A stretch of DNA of 64,000 nt from Eutreptiella sp. 'Long Island Sound 2002' (GCA_964036045.1 OZ038378.1:186781128-186845127); one strand, 5' to 3'; shown: positions 1 through 12,248, numbered from the stretch's first letter. A program made the numbers and translations. The notes: generated by a model not told the origin, from the letters alone.

Positions 1-1485
1 GAAGGAGAGACATGCAACCATGGGTCCGCGGCAGCAAGTGCCTGCAGACTCACCGAGGCGGCAACTGGCCTTTGAGAGCGCCAGACACCAGGGTCAGCGA
101 AGAGCGGCACATAGGACCGCAAGGGGATCCACAGCCGGGCAGCAACGAGGCTACCGACCTCACCATGGTGACGGGCGCCAAGATGGTACCAGGAGTGCGT
201 CGTGGAGGAGTCAAACGAACCAGCAGCGTGATCCTTTGACAGCACGAGCGGCACCGAATGAACAGGCAGCGCAGCCAATGGAAGAGCGAATCAAGAGACT
301 AGAGGAGATGGTCCTCCTTCGAGTACCCGTACTGGAGGCGGAGGTCGAACGCCTGAAGGGCGTTCTCAAGCTTCAAGCGGAACAAACGGGAGGACCAACG
401 ACATGGGCATCCAAGCAACAGATGACCATGAGCAGCCAAACGCCTAGTCCGAGCAGTCGCCGATGGCGGCGTTATGCCGTGATGACACCTCTTAAAGGGG
501 GTATCGGAAGAGCAGGACGAACCTGCGTAATTATTATTATATTTTATTTCAGTGCTCGCAGTTTTCCTTCTCTGGTGGAGCACTAATAGCTGAGCGTACT
601 CTTGGCAGGCTCCACCGACCGGATATATATGTGGGACTTAAAACCCATGTATATATGGGGCAGCTCAGCCCCTTGCACACGCACCCGCACTTGTACAGTA
701 CAGTGCACGGTGCCTGGGTAAGGCACGAACTGATACAGCACCATGGATTTGATGCTGCGTTATAGTGCTGTGTGCGTGCCTGTCCTGTTGTTTGGTTTTT
801 GAAAGCATGGAGGTTTTCGGGAAACTGAAAGCTTTTGCCAGGTTTTCAAAATAAACGGGGCAGGCCACCCAAGGCCTTTTTCTTTTTCCTAAGGTGTCAA
901 AGTAGGCAGATTTCTGCCTGAGGGTAGTATTGGTGCTCCCCACCGGACACCTAGGGCAGGGCCACCCCTGGGACTTGTTTGTCCCCCTGGGGGATAAGCA
1001 AACCTTTTTGTATCCCATAAAGGAGGGTCACCCAGCGGAGACTTCCTCCAGGGCACTCCAGTGCGGAGTTGCAAGCCTCCTAGAGGGTTGCAACTCTTTT
1101 AAGGTGAGGGGTGATGCGGTAGCGGGAGCGTCTCCCCAGCGCGACCGCAGAAGTCTCCGCAGGCTTAAAAATGACCTCAGCAGAGGCGTAATCCCAGATT
1201 GGGAAATAGCGATTTTTATAGTTAATTTTATAGATTTTCGCAATAAATTAATCAATTTTCCTTCTGCGCCTCTCCAGAGACCATGTAGCCAGGACTAATC
1301 CTGCCATGCGGCAAAAATCCTGGAAAGATTTGTATAAAAAGTGGTCAAATGGACCCCCAAAGCGATCGAAATTGAGAAGATAACACCGCTGACCGGAGTC
1401 ATGGTTTGAAGCCAGATTTTTGTGCTCTGTTGCATTTTCAGGGTCTTCAAGGGCCAACGCGGCGGGCCCCCACGCTACCGCTTCA
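1..1485 (-). mobile_element. Element C, partial (probable LTR end, continues left of window)
   Basis: Read on the minus strand, the segment begins at 1485 with TGAAGCGGTA, the same start as the family A LTR, and lies abruptly against family A LTR sequence at 1486. The rest does not visibly match A or B LTRs. On the minus strand two TATA-rich stretches lie near 632-655, and an AATAAA-like A/T-rich stretch lies near 535-550, as in an LTR promoter and polyadenylation region. I infer the 5' LTR of a minus-strand element inserted in the A1 5' LTR. Because LTR ends are inverted repeats, a plus-strand 3' LTR ending in CTTCA at 1485 cannot be excluded. No pol domain is visible. Confidence 0.45.
20..586 (+). 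CDS. Unrecognised 188-aa open frame with a short coiled coil
   Basis: An open frame starts at an ATG at 20 and runs to 586. Residues near 87-120 form a heptad-like acidic/basic helix (EERIKRLEEM, then EAEVERLKGVLKLQAEQ), preceded by an Arg/Gln-rich low-complexity stretch. The last 30 residues come from A/T-rich DNA and do not look coding. This could be the tail of a Gag-like protein of element C, if C is plus-stranded, or a chance frame. No family is recognised. Confidence 0.2.
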   Translation: MGPRQQVPADSPRRQLAFESARHQGQRRAAHRTARGSTAGQQRGYRPHHGDGRQDGTRSASWRSQTNQQRDPLTARAAPNEQAAQPMEERIKRLEEMVLLRVPVLEAEVERLKGVLKLQAEQTGGPTTWASKQQMTMSSQTPSPSSRRWRRYAVMTPLKGGIGRAGRTCVIIIIFYFSARSFPSLVEH

Positions 1486-2494
1486 ATATGACCAAGGGTG
1501 GAACGCCCTTGAGTTTCGTATTTGCTCCTCTGGCTCATGCGGAGTTATTCAACTTTTGATGCGATCCACGATCTCCCCCTTTACACCGCATGTTGCTTTC
1601 TGCCCCGTCCGTGTGGTCATCCCCTCGGTGAACAGTAAGCAGCCAGCGTGACAGCAAGCGATAACCCAGGGCATGGGACCAAAGGGGATATCAAGGGTTG
1701 TGAATCAAGGCTTGGTGCGTCAATATCGCCAGGATTTCCTACCCTGGACGGTCGCCCGGGTCGGCCGATTTTGGTGATTTTGGCATCCTGACCCCACTTG
1801 GCGAACCCGTGGCGCCCTGATGCCGGGACCTCAGAGGGAACCAGGTTGGGTGAGGGCTCCAGAAAGTTCGTATGCGAAGGGCATAGGGTCAATTGCCTCG
1901 TCCCTACCTCTGGCGGGTCCGGACGAGGGGTCAATTTTGGAGATTTTTGAGCTAATATCAGTTTGGGCTGAAACAGCCCATTTTCAGCTACCAACTCCTA
2001 GGGGATAATGGCGTGGCCATATCTCTGGCTTAGATGGGGGTTCGGACCTGCTGTGAAGGGAGCATAGGGAGCGACTGTTGGTTGGCTTTGGAGCGGTTTG
2101 GTTTCCAGGCACTCGCCTGTGGCTGGGCGGTACACCCCCCCTATTGGCAGGGTTTCAGGGTCCGGACTGAGCATGGCATGGGTTGTGTTTGAGCCCCCGC
2201 CCCCACCAGCCACTGAGAGGGTCGGACCTGGGATTGGGATACGAGTTGGGACTGAGTGTCTATTCTCTTGTGATGCCCTTACCCCTGTCCAGCCTTAACC
2301 CCATATGTACATATCCTGATGTGTTGCTGTACATACTCTCGTTCCCTTGTTTCAGAGTGGCAAGGATCCTGAAACGCTTTGTCACATGACATGAGCGCAT
2401 TGATGCCCCTGTGAGCGTAGTGCTTTGCCTGCCTGCTCACTTGCGCGTGTCCACCGCAGCGTCCCGTGCCCAGGCCCCCCACGGGAACGCGTCA
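1486..2494 (+). repeat. A1 5' LTR, 3' part (late U3, R, U5)
   Basis: This closely matches 41148-42073 (the A1 3' LTR), and its second half matches the minus-strand A2 LTRs. The end at 2494 (AACGCGTCA) is fixed by comparison with A2, where the two LTR copies stop matching at the same base. The missing LTR start should lie left of the window, beyond C. Confidence 0.88.
2370..2380 (+). promoter_or_regulatory. Self-primer 11-mer / predicted start of R in A1
   Basis: The 11-mer TGAAACGCTTT is an exact reverse complement of the 11 bases right after the LTR (2495-2505). In self-primed elements such as Tf1 the first 11 nt of the transcript fold back on the primer-binding site, so transcription is predicted to start near 2370. 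The 11-mer is also present at 42031-42041 and, inverted, at 45069-45079 and 59270-59280. R-U5 would be about 125 nt. Confidence 0.7.
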
Positions 2495-2505
2495 AAAGCG
2501 TTTCA
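2495..2505 (+). other. A1 primer-binding site, self-priming type
   Basis: AAAGCGTTTCA directly follows the LTR. It lacks the TGG expected for a tRNA 3' CCA end and pairs over 11 of 11 bases with 2370-2380. Confidence 0.72.
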
Positions 2506-2913
2506 CCGCCGCGGGGTTACCCATCTCTCGTGTGCCACTCGGGGCCACCAACCCCGAGCAGCGCGGCGCAGCAGCTCGCAGTTCGCAGCTCGCAGCGCAG
2601 CGCAGCGGCTCGCAGCGCCGCCCAGCGACAGCGCCGAGTTCGGCACAGAGCCTGCAGCGCCGTCCAGAGCATCGCCCTGACCGCGCCGCGACCGTGAAGG
2701 AGGTGCACAGACCAGGACTCCTGCATCAGCGTGTCCCATCGGCCCACCAGCAAGGCCGCGTCAACCACCTCCACAACCACCGGCTGACCAGCACCAGCCG
2801 CTCACCCAGTCCAGTGCTGCATCGCCCGCCTCAACAAACACCACCAGGACCAGTTCGTTGAGCAGAACGAGTGACCACCAAGAACCTCAAGACCAACTAC
2901 GCCCCCCACTGCC
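2506..2913 (+). other. A1 leader with GCAGC-rich microrepeats
   Basis: This GC-rich leader lies between the primer site and the gag ATG at 2914. At 2568-2625 it contains irregular repeats built on GCAGCTCGCAG and GCAGCGCAGC. The A2 leader has the same repeat type at about 59030-59095, with different unit numbers. No coding signal is seen. Confidence 0.6.
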
Positions 2914-5900
2914 ATGGTAAACTGGCAAGAAGCGGGTAAGACGTGGCCGCGGCCCCACCCCCATGCAGTGCACCTACTGCATGGGTTGGTTTGGGACCAG
3001 CACTACCGCCACAGCCACCCCCAGTGCAAAGGCGGCATGCCCGGGAGCTTCGAGCTCCGCACGGACATGAGCCCCGACCGCCTGCAGGCCGTGGAGGACT
3101 GGCTGCGGGTGGAAGGGTTTGCCTTCCGCTTCCAGCAGAGGCGCTGGAGGACCTGGACCCGGCCGGACAGGCTCAGCGAAGGGCTGCGCCCCGACGGGAT
3201 CGAGGAGGACGAGAAGCCCAACGAGTACCCATCGGGCGCCTCGATCAACGTCTCCATGTGGGACATGATCGAGATGAACTTCCCGGAACCGGGGAGCGAG
3301 CGCAGGCTGCAGGGCAGCAGCAGTGCGTCTCCGGGGAAGGAGAAGCGGTCCGCCGGGGACAGGAAGCGGGACCGGAAGTGGCGGGAGTACCAGGAGTCCC
3401 TGGCCGCCTAAGCCGCCCAAGGCGCCTAGGGCGGAACCCCAGCCCCCAGTTCCCAACGGGCCAATGGCGGTCACCACCCCGGCTCCACCACCCTTGGCGA
3501 CTACTTCCAAGTCGCCAGGCAGACCAAGGCCAAGCCCCGTCAGCTGCACCTGAGGAAGTCAGGCCCCAGCAGCGACGTGGAGTCGGCCCACCGCGGGAGG
3601 ATGCCGGCCGACCAGGCCAGCTCTAGCAGCAGCGTCGCTCCCGACCAAAGGGACGTGGCGCGCGCCTGTGAGCGCGCCTGTGGGGTGCCCTGCAACCTTC
3701 GGGTTGCCCGGCAACGGGCCATGCAGCACAACGCTGCAATGGAGGGCGCCTCCGGCATCGCCCATGAGGAGGCTGCGGAGTGGGGGCATGGGATGGCCAT
3801 CCACGCCTCGACCGTGGCGGCCATTGCGGCCGGACTCACGGCCGTAGCCGCCCATGGGGCAGCGACTGCCCAGGTCAACGGTGAGCTCGCGGCAGCCGAC
3901 GAGGAAGCCCGCCTGACGCAGGAGGCCATTGCCTGCAAGGAGGCGGAGGTGAGGGCGCTGGAAGAGGCGCTTGCCCAAGAGAGGGCAAAGAAGGAGGCGG
4001 AGGAAAGGGCCCACGCCGAAGCGACGGCTAAGGCCCAGGCGGACGCCGCCAAGAAGGACGCCATCGAGGCCGACGACGGAAGGTCGCTGAGGAGAGGGCC
4101 AAGACAGAGGCGGAGCTGGCGGTGTTGGAAGCGGACAAGGCTCGGCTGCAGCAGACCCGGGAAGCCGAAGCGGCTCTTGCCCGGGAGGAAGCCGAAGCGC
4201 GAGCTGCCGCAGCCACAGGCGCCGCAATGGAGGAGGCAGAGGCCAAACTCCGCCGCAAGACTCCCCCGGGAGGATCACGAGTGGAGACCCTTCGAAAGCT
4301 TTTCGAAGGGGACGCCTCCTCCAAGATAACGCTGGACGAGGCCGACACAGGCAGCAGTGGGAGCAGTGGCCCCACCGCCCACCGACGGAGGAAGGGTAAG
4401 GGGAAGACCCCCGAGAGGCCACGGAGGCCAGCGGGCGGACACCCCCACGACGGCAACCCCTTCTTCACCGCCAGCGACGGGGATGAACGAGGCCGCCGAC
4501 ATCGCCGAAGAGTGGCTGGTGGAGGAGGCGGAGACGTCCCCATGGAGCCGGAAGGTGAGGATGAGGATCTCCCTCCTCCCTACCAGAGCTCGGAGTCTTC
4601 CGAGACCGAGACGCCCAGGTGGGGCAACATGGACGAGGATGACGACATGGTCCGCCTCCTGGACATGGACTTCGACATCACGAAGAAGCGCCCATCCTCG
4701 GACCCACCCAGGCGACCCGGCGGAGACCCAGCTGGACCCCCTGGCGGAGGACCATCAGGACGCCCTGGAGGACGCCCACCAAGTGGACCCCCTGGAGGCG
4801 GACCACCGGGCAGGGGAGGACCCCCTGAACTGGGCGGACCAGGCGGAGGCCCTCCTGGAGGACCCCCTGGGGACCCCGACGACCCACCAGGGGACGGCGA
4901 CCCGGATGCCACCCGGCGGTGGATGGTCTACCTCCGCAGGAGGGTCCAGTTCCTCGAGCGCGAGGTAGACACGAGCAAGGGCGAGATGACTCGCATCGCC
5001 AGGGTCGCCGTGCGCGCACAGAGAGAGCTGGACATCGCCAAGATCGAGATGGTCAAGAGCGCCGGCGTCGCCACTGCCACCCAGAAGCTGCTGGACATCG
5101 CCAGGGGCGAGACCAGGTTGCTGAACAAGGTCATCAGCGGCCTGCAGCAGAGGCTGGACGCGCTGGAAGCCCGTGGGAGCGTCGGCAGCGACCACCCACC
5201 CCTGGAGTCTGGCTCGTCGGACGACGGCTGGGGACCCGGACCAGGTCCAGGCAGACCCCACGCCCCCGGCGGAGCCCCCAGGAGTCGCCCCAGCGCCAGT
5301 GCCCCCTCTCTTACCGCCCCCTCTCACCACAGCGCGGGCCGCCGCAACGAGCGCGTGCCGCCCGGCAGTGGCAGTGAGGTTTGGCGTGATGAGTGGCTCA
5401 GTTCGGACTACCACAACCGCCGTGCTCCACCGCGGACGCCTGTACGCCCCCGACGCCCTGCACCAGCCCCGGAGCCAATTCCAATGGCTGGAGGACGTTA
5501 TGGTGGACTCAGGGATGAGGTCCCGGGAGGAGACGTGGAGTGGGACGTCGGCGGAGGTGAGGACCTGGATCTGGACCTGGAGGAGTTCGACATCAGCCTG
5601 CCGCGTGGTGTACGACGGGAGGCCGCTGAACGCAGCCGCCGGCGCCGTGATGAGGAGGCATACATGGAAGGAGTACGGCGTGAACATCTGGGTTCAGCGT
5701 ACATGGAGGAACCGCGGCGTAGCCACAGGGATTCCATGGGGGAGATGGACGTGGCTGCCCTGGGAGTCCGTGGGCGAGGCCGATGGGAACCTCGGTCGAC
5801 CTCGCGGCCGGCGTTCATGGTCTCTAAGGCCGCGGATGCCGCCGTGTGGGAAGACCTGAAGGACATCAAGCCCCCCATGTACGACGGCAACCCCCTCAAC

Positions 5901-7289
5901 CTCGACCGCTTCTTGGAGAAGCTGGACGATTGGGGGGTAACCGTTACTGAGGACATGCATCCCGCTGATGCGGAGAAGTATGTCTTCAGACGGTTCAGGT
6001 ACCGCCTGCCGGAAGTGCTCCAAGAGCTATACTTCGTGGCGACCAAGGAGAGGAAAATCAAGACCCTCAAGGAAGCCAAGAAGTGGCTCAACGAGCAGGA
6101 GCAGGTGGACGCTCCGCAGGTGGCTGCCAAGCGGTGGAAGTCCATCAAGCTTCAGCATGATGGACGGGAGATCCGCCTACGGGACTGGCGTGACTTCCGC
6201 GGGCAATACACCCTCTTCCGCCGCAACATGGAGGATTGGAACGAGGGTGACGAGCAGGCTCGCCTGCTCTCCATGCTGCCGGAAGCATGGATCAAGAGGG
6301 TCACCAAGGAGGAAGCCAAGCGGGCAAAGTCCAACCACACGGTCAAGATGATGCTCCCCAAAGAGTATCATACGAACGTGGTGAGTTTGACGAGGAAGAA
6401 CGTGGCCCGGGATGTCAAACGGCAGTCCCTGCGGAACGCTCTGCTCATCACCGTCTCGGGCGATCGAGAGAAGACCGCGATGTGGCGCCTTGACGATTGT
6501 GACGTGAGCGGCCAGACCATCCGTCTGCAGGCCATCCCGGCGCGGATGAGCTGCGACGAGATTCCGGGATAGGGTTGGAGAGGAGGTGCTCAAGGAGTAC
6601 CGGAACCTCCACCACACCCGCGAGTTGAGGCCCGGCGACCGGGACGTCAGCTACGTTGGCGAGGGACCAGGCGGGGAAGCTGCCATGGACCCAGCAGGAG
6701 CCGACGGCGATGAGACTCTCGTCGACGATGACGACGACGATGAGCCCGCCGAGGTAGCCGTTTGTGCCTTCGTGGCCAACAACCTGAGCGCGGGGAGCAA
6801 ACCGGAAAACTGGAAGCCCCTGCAGCAGGGTTGGAGGAAGAAGGAGAAGAGGGACCCTCGCCGCATTGGCGACCCTCCGCTGTCCTTTGGGGAGTACGAG
6901 CTCACCCTCAGGGCTGTTTCGTGTGTTATGGGAGGAAGAAAGGCTTCAACCATGACCACCGAACATGCCCCACTCACCAGGCCGACACAGAGGCTTACAA
7001 GAAGGCGCACGGGTCGAAGAAGCGTGCGCCCGCGGGTATCCGGGAAGCCAAGGTGGAGGTGGACAAGCATGAGCTCTCCAAGCTGGTGTCGCAGGGGACC
7101 GAGTTGGCAAAGGAGATCCAGGAGATCAAGAGGAACTGGGTCCCCAGGTCGGACAACAAGAACAAGGAGAACAACCAGAACGACCAGAACAAGGAGAAGG
7201 ACAAGAAAACTAGAAGGGGAAGGAAGAAGGGCGTCAACGAGGTTGATGCGGAGGAGAACACCCCTACTTCCACAACTGACGCCCCCTAG
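2914..7289 (+). pseudogene. gag: A1 gag, broken
   Basis: Homologous throughout to the intact A2 Gag, starting at the equivalent ATG (MVNWQEAG). Breaks seen by comparison: stops TAA at 3409-3411 and TAG at 3427-3429, a one-base deletion near 4073, a one-base gain just before the stop at 6570-6572, and a five-base loss near 6890. Preserved parts include the Ala/Glu-rich coiled coil (about 3890-4260), the Pro/Gly collagen-like tract (about 4700-4900), the structural domain (about 5860-6330) and an unusual zinc knuckle (C-X2-C-X8-H-X4-C, about 6910-6970). The fragments still end at the conserved TAG at 7287. Gag would normally form the cytoplasmic particle that packages the RNA. Confidence 0.9.
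7287..7289 (+). promoter_or_regulatory. Probable readthrough stop (TAG) between A1 gag and pol
   Basis: TAG is followed by C and then GGAGCCCC, with the pol frame open immediately after. The B elements have TAG, one base and the same GGAGCCCC. A weak GCCC/GGGC stem can form at 7294-7297 and 7308-7311. Readthrough is inferred, not shown. Confidence 0.65.
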
Positions 7290-10200
7290 CGGAGCCCCTG
7301 CAGCCAAGGGCCCCAGCTAGGGCGGTCGCAGGATGGTGACGTGGGAAGCGCCGAACCATCCCAGTCGGGAGTCGATAAGCACAAGGGGACTGCCGCGGGC
7401 GGAAGGCCCGGTCCGGCACCCAGTCGCGGAGGCGGGGTGAGGGCAAGTGAAGGCACGAACCCTTGCACCCGTCCGTCCTTCGCGACCAAGAATGTGTTTG
7501 ATGTACTACAAGATATATCCGAGAGTATCGGAGGATCACCCGGACCGCAGCTGGATGCTGCAGATGGGCAGCCTGAGCCCATAGTCCACGACCTGCACCA
7601 GTCGCTTGTCGAGCTTCTGGAACGGCCGGAGATCCTGAGTTTGCACGCCGTGCGCCGTGTCGGTCGCGAGCGGCAGTTGCATCTTAAGGTCCGTGCCCTA
7701 TGCGGGGAAGTGGAAAAGGTTTTCGACGTGTTGGTTGACACGGGCGCTCAGGTCAGCTTGGTCAAGGCTGGCCTACTTCCGCCAGAGTGTCTGACCGGCA
7801 GACGGAAACCTGTCAGGCTGAAGGTGGCGAACGGCCAGTACATGGTGGGAGGCACGAAGGAAGCGGCCATCGGGCTGCAGTTCGTGAACCATCGTGAGCT
7901 GAGCCGCCCAGACCTCGGCAAGGAAATCCTCCTGCACCGTCGCTTCTACGAGGCCGAGATGGACTGGGACATGATCGTTGGGTACGACATCATGATGGAG
8001 ACGGACTCCGGCGTTCTCCCGGCCCAGGCCTCCATGACCCTGTACCAGGACGACCAGCTCTCGTGGCTTTCGTCACCTGAGCACCATGTGGAATGCCAAT
8101 GGATCCACCCCGAACGCGATCAGCTGGAAGTAGCCGCACTGGGCACTGAGCCAACTGGGCCAGCAAACCAGGAGTACGGCGTAAGGCCGGAAGTGGCGAG
8201 CCGAGTGGTTGCGGACCTGGGAGCTTCGCTCTTGCCCTGGATGCGTTCTCTTGAGGAACCTCCGCCCATCTGCGGGTTTGTGAGAAGTACTGGAGCGCAC
8301 AAGACTACGCGCGGAAGAAGCACTGGGGTCCGCATCAGGGCTTGATGTGGATCCATTGCCCCCGTTGAGACATTCCAAGAGCGATAGCGAAGATTCGCAA
8401 GGACCGCTCCAAGGCAGTGCTGGTTGTTCCTATGGGATGCACCGAGGAAGAAAAGTACCCGACATTGGGTAGCCTCATTGATGAACATGACCTTGAACAA
8501 GGTCGTCCTACCGGCTGGAGAGAGTGTCTATCAGGACGCTAAGGGACAGCCCATGCCACCCCAAAGATGGCCAACGGAATTCCACTATGTGGATGGGGGC
8601 CTTGATCAGGCCGACGCCACGGATTTCGTGTGTGTCAACCGCATCATAGCAGAGCCATGGTCGCAATGCTTTGCGGTTCCCCCTGTTGACATCGGAGAAT
8701 CGGAGGACCCCCTCACAGAAGAGGAGCTGGATCTGGTTCAGGGGTATATGGATCAGCCCTTTCACGACTGGGGAGACCAGCGTGAGGGCAAGGGCCAGGA
8801 CAGAGCCTGGTGGGAAGTGGACTCCATCGTCTCCGGTTCCTATGATGGGAATACCTTCGTACAGAGGGTGCTGGATCACATGTCCAGCCAGGACGAGCCG
8901 CCCGGCGGTAACCCACCCACCTATGGCGATCTATTCCGAGGCAAGACCAGAGATGGCCCTTTGGGCCACCTGGGAAGACCGCCTGAGCCGAAGACGAGCG
9001 GGGTCGCTACCCCTCAAGTAAGCTCCGTGGTCCAGGTGCCCGGAAAAGCCAAGGCGGAGTCCGATGATTGCCCCAAGATCCAGGCGTTGAGGGCCAGGCT
9101 GAAGCAGAAGTATGGGGACACCTTCTTCAGCGGAAAGCCTGTGTTTCCCCCACCGGTGCGTGGACCGTATGGCGAGGCCAAGATACGACTGAAGCAGGAC
9201 CCCCGTGTGTATCGACACCGGGAGGTTGCCCTGAGGGGTGAGAGGAAGGAGGCCATGGAGAAGATCCTCCGTGACTTCATCGAGAGAGGCCGGCTCGAGC
9301 CGTGCCACTCCGAATGGGCCTCTCCGTGCTTCGTCGTCCCCAAGAAGGTGGCCGGTGAGTGGCGGCTCCTGGTCGACTACCGCGGCCTAAACGCCCAAAC
9401 GCAGCACGACAGCTATACACTGCCCCTCATTGAGGACATGCTGCAAAAACAACACCGGCGGAGGATCTCCACGGTGATTGACCTGAAACATGGTTATCAT
9501 CAGATGCCTCTCGCCGAGGAGTCCCGTGCCTGCACAGCCATGAGCACCCCACTTGGACCTCTTCAGTGGAAGGTGATGCCCATGGGCGTTACCAACGGCA
9601 ATGCGGCTTTTCAGCGGATGCTGGAAAACCTGCTTGAGCCGGTGCGTGACTGTGCGGACCCCTTCGTGGACGACGTGATCATCGCGTCCGGGGACCCCAG
9701 TATGAGCTACGAGGAGCTCCTGGAGGCACATGAGAGGGACGTCACTCGAGTGCTGGACCTTCTGGTTCGGCACAAACTCACGGGCAGCAGTGACAAGGCC
9801 ACCATTGCGGTAAGCGAGGTGGTCTTCACTGGCCACGTAGTCGGGAACGGGCAGCGAAAGCCCATACCTGGCAAGGTGGCTGCGATTGAGCACTGGGAAG
9901 AGCCCAAGACGGTCTCTGAGCTACGGGCGTATCTGGGGTTCTGCAACTACTACTCGGGGTATATCAAGATGTATGCCGAGTATGCAGCCCCCATGACGAC
10001 CATGCTCAAGGGCAACCGAGAGGTGACCAAGAAAGGGTCCAAGAAGGCTCTGGGCTCGACTGCTGAGTCCGACCGTGCCTTTGAGGGGATGAAGCAGGCG
10101 CTGCTATCCGCAGTGGGTCTGCACCTCGTGGATCCCGACCGAGGGTTCGTCCTGCGCACCCATGCTTCCGACTACGCCGTTGGCGCTGTGTTGGAGCAAG

Positions 10201-12248
10201 TGCTTGACGATGGGAGGCACGTGCCTGTGGCCTTCTGGAGCCGAGTCCTGACGGAAGGCCAAAGACGGACGTGGACGCCCCGAGAAAAGGAGGCGTATGC
10301 CATCGTCATGGCTCTCAGGAAATGGGCTGGGTACATAGCCCTCCATCCCGTCACCGTCTGCACCGACCATCAGAGTCTGCAGTCGTGGCACAAGGAGCAC
10401 GTGGACACCCCCTCTGGTCCCGCCTCCCAACGGGCAAGATGGCATGAGACCTTGGCCAAGTTCGACCTCACGGTTGTGTACATTCCTGCAAAGGATAACA
10501 CCGTGGCGGACTGTCCCGCCAGCAAGGGCATGACAGATATCTCTGCCCATGGCGATGAGGCTGAGACCGCTGAAGCCAAGAAGATCATCGAGATGGAGCG
10601 CCTGATGGAGGAGGAGGGTGTTAAATGCTTCGTCGTCATGGCTGCAGATGCCCCCCACGGATCGAGGATGGGCAGAGCGGTCAGAGTACTCGCCCCTGAG
10701 GGAGCTGAGTCCGACAAGGACCTCTTCCCAGAGTCTTGCCTCCAGGACGACTGGACCGACGATTACGCCAACTCTGAGGCCTTTGCGGCCGAGTATAGGG
10801 CTGTAACCGACCCTGACGACGGGCAGAAGTGGCCAAAGGGGCTGACTGAGGAAGATGGCAAGCTCTACCGGAATGGTAAGCTGCTAGTGCCGGAGTACCG
10901 GGTGCTCGAGCTTTGTGAAGCTTGGCACCACCACATGCTGCACCCAGGGGTCAAGAAGCAAGCCCTTGACATGCAGCGGCGGTTCGAGATCGACCAGATC
11001 GTTCTCTACACCGCCATCAAGAAGGTCAGGAAGGGTTGCTCGGTCTGCCAGGCCTGCAATTCCGATGACCGGAACGTCAAGGGGGAAGCCCAATGGACCC
11101 CGGTTCCTGACCAGCCCATGGAGAGCGTGGCCATGGACGTCTTATCCATGCCCGAAGTGCACATTGGCAAGGAGACCTTTGACTGTGTGGTCCTTTGTGT
11201 GGATCGCCACAGTGGCTACGTTGTAGCCGTTCCGGCACGCAAAAAGGGGTTGCTTGCCAAGGAAGTGGCAGTCATGATGATTCGTCATTGGCTGACCGTC
11301 TTTGACATCCCCCGCACCATTTGCAGTGACCGAGAGCCCCAGTTTACTGGTGGCTGGTTCAAGGCTATGTGTTCCCTTATGGGAATACGTCATGCCAAGA
11401 GCGTCGCCTATCTCAGCAGGTCTAACGGCCGGACTGAAGTGGCTGGACGGCAGCTGTTCGAGAAGCTGCGCAAGATTCACATCACCAATCCACGGCGGAA
11501 CTGGTTTGAGGAGATGTGGCCTGCTCTGAAGGCCCATCATGACACCCCCACGCCGGGTGGTTTGTCCCCTCACCAGATTCTGTTCGGCAGGGACCCCCTG
11601 GGTCGAGGACTTCCCTTGTCTGGTGATGGCATGGCTATGGACGCCAAGGAATTCTTCGCGCGGCGAGAGCAAACGGCGCGGGACATCCGCCAGCAGCTCG
11701 AGAAGGAGCATGCTGAGCGTCAGTAGTCCGCCCCGAGCTCGACAGCGCAGAAGTTCAGGGTGGGAGACCCGGTGTGGGTGATCAGACTTCGCCCTTTGGG
11801 CACCCACCGCACCAAGACCTGGTTCACACCCGGAGAGGTGGTCCGCAGGATTGGTGAGGACACCTACCGCATCAAGGTGGGTCACGGACAGTTCTGGGAG
11901 CGCCACGAGAGTCAACTCCGTGTGCGGGAACCCGACCTCCGTGGCCAACATGTGTCCCTGAGCTATGCCGCACATGAGGCTGATTCGGACGACGACTATG
12001 CTGAGCAGGACGACTATACAGTCCAGAAGGTCCTGGCTCAGCGTCCGAACGCCTCAGCACCCGGAGGCTCGGAGTTCAAGGTTCGTTGGCGGGGCTATGG
12101 GCCGTCCCACGACACCTGGGAACCCGTCTCCTCGTTCGTGCCGCGGGTCAACACTCCCTTCATGGAGTACATCCGCAAGCACAAGACCAAGATCCATGTC
12201 TCGGACTTGGCAGCAGTCACCCGGGCGATTGCAGCCAGGGGTGCCTGA
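7290..12248 (+). pseudogene. pol: A1 pol: protease-RT-RNase H-integrase-chromodomain, broken
   Basis: Motifs in order: aspartic protease DTGAQ (about 7740), RT FVDD (about 9665), RNase H (about 10140-10400), integrase zinc-binding HHCC (about 10920-11070), the integrase D,D,E core (about 11130-11450) and a C-terminal chromodomain (about 12020-12150). Against A2 it has a one-base loss near 8231 and a compensating gain near 8454 (so the stop at 8343-8345 lies in a shifted stretch), an 18-base loss near 10515, and a nonsense change AAG to TAG at 11724-11726 that cuts off the integrase C-terminus and chromodomain. The RNase H TDAS motif reads THAS (codon 10161-10163), losing a catalytic Asp. A1 is therefore dead for several independent reasons. 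Confidence 0.93.

Noticed and set aside
3559-4422. Long minus-strand frames opposite A1 gag, and similar ones opposite A2 gag (57074-59160)
   Set aside because: They mirror the GC-rich Ala/Glu/Pro codons of gag, have no recognisable domain, and are not kept intact between A1 and A2.
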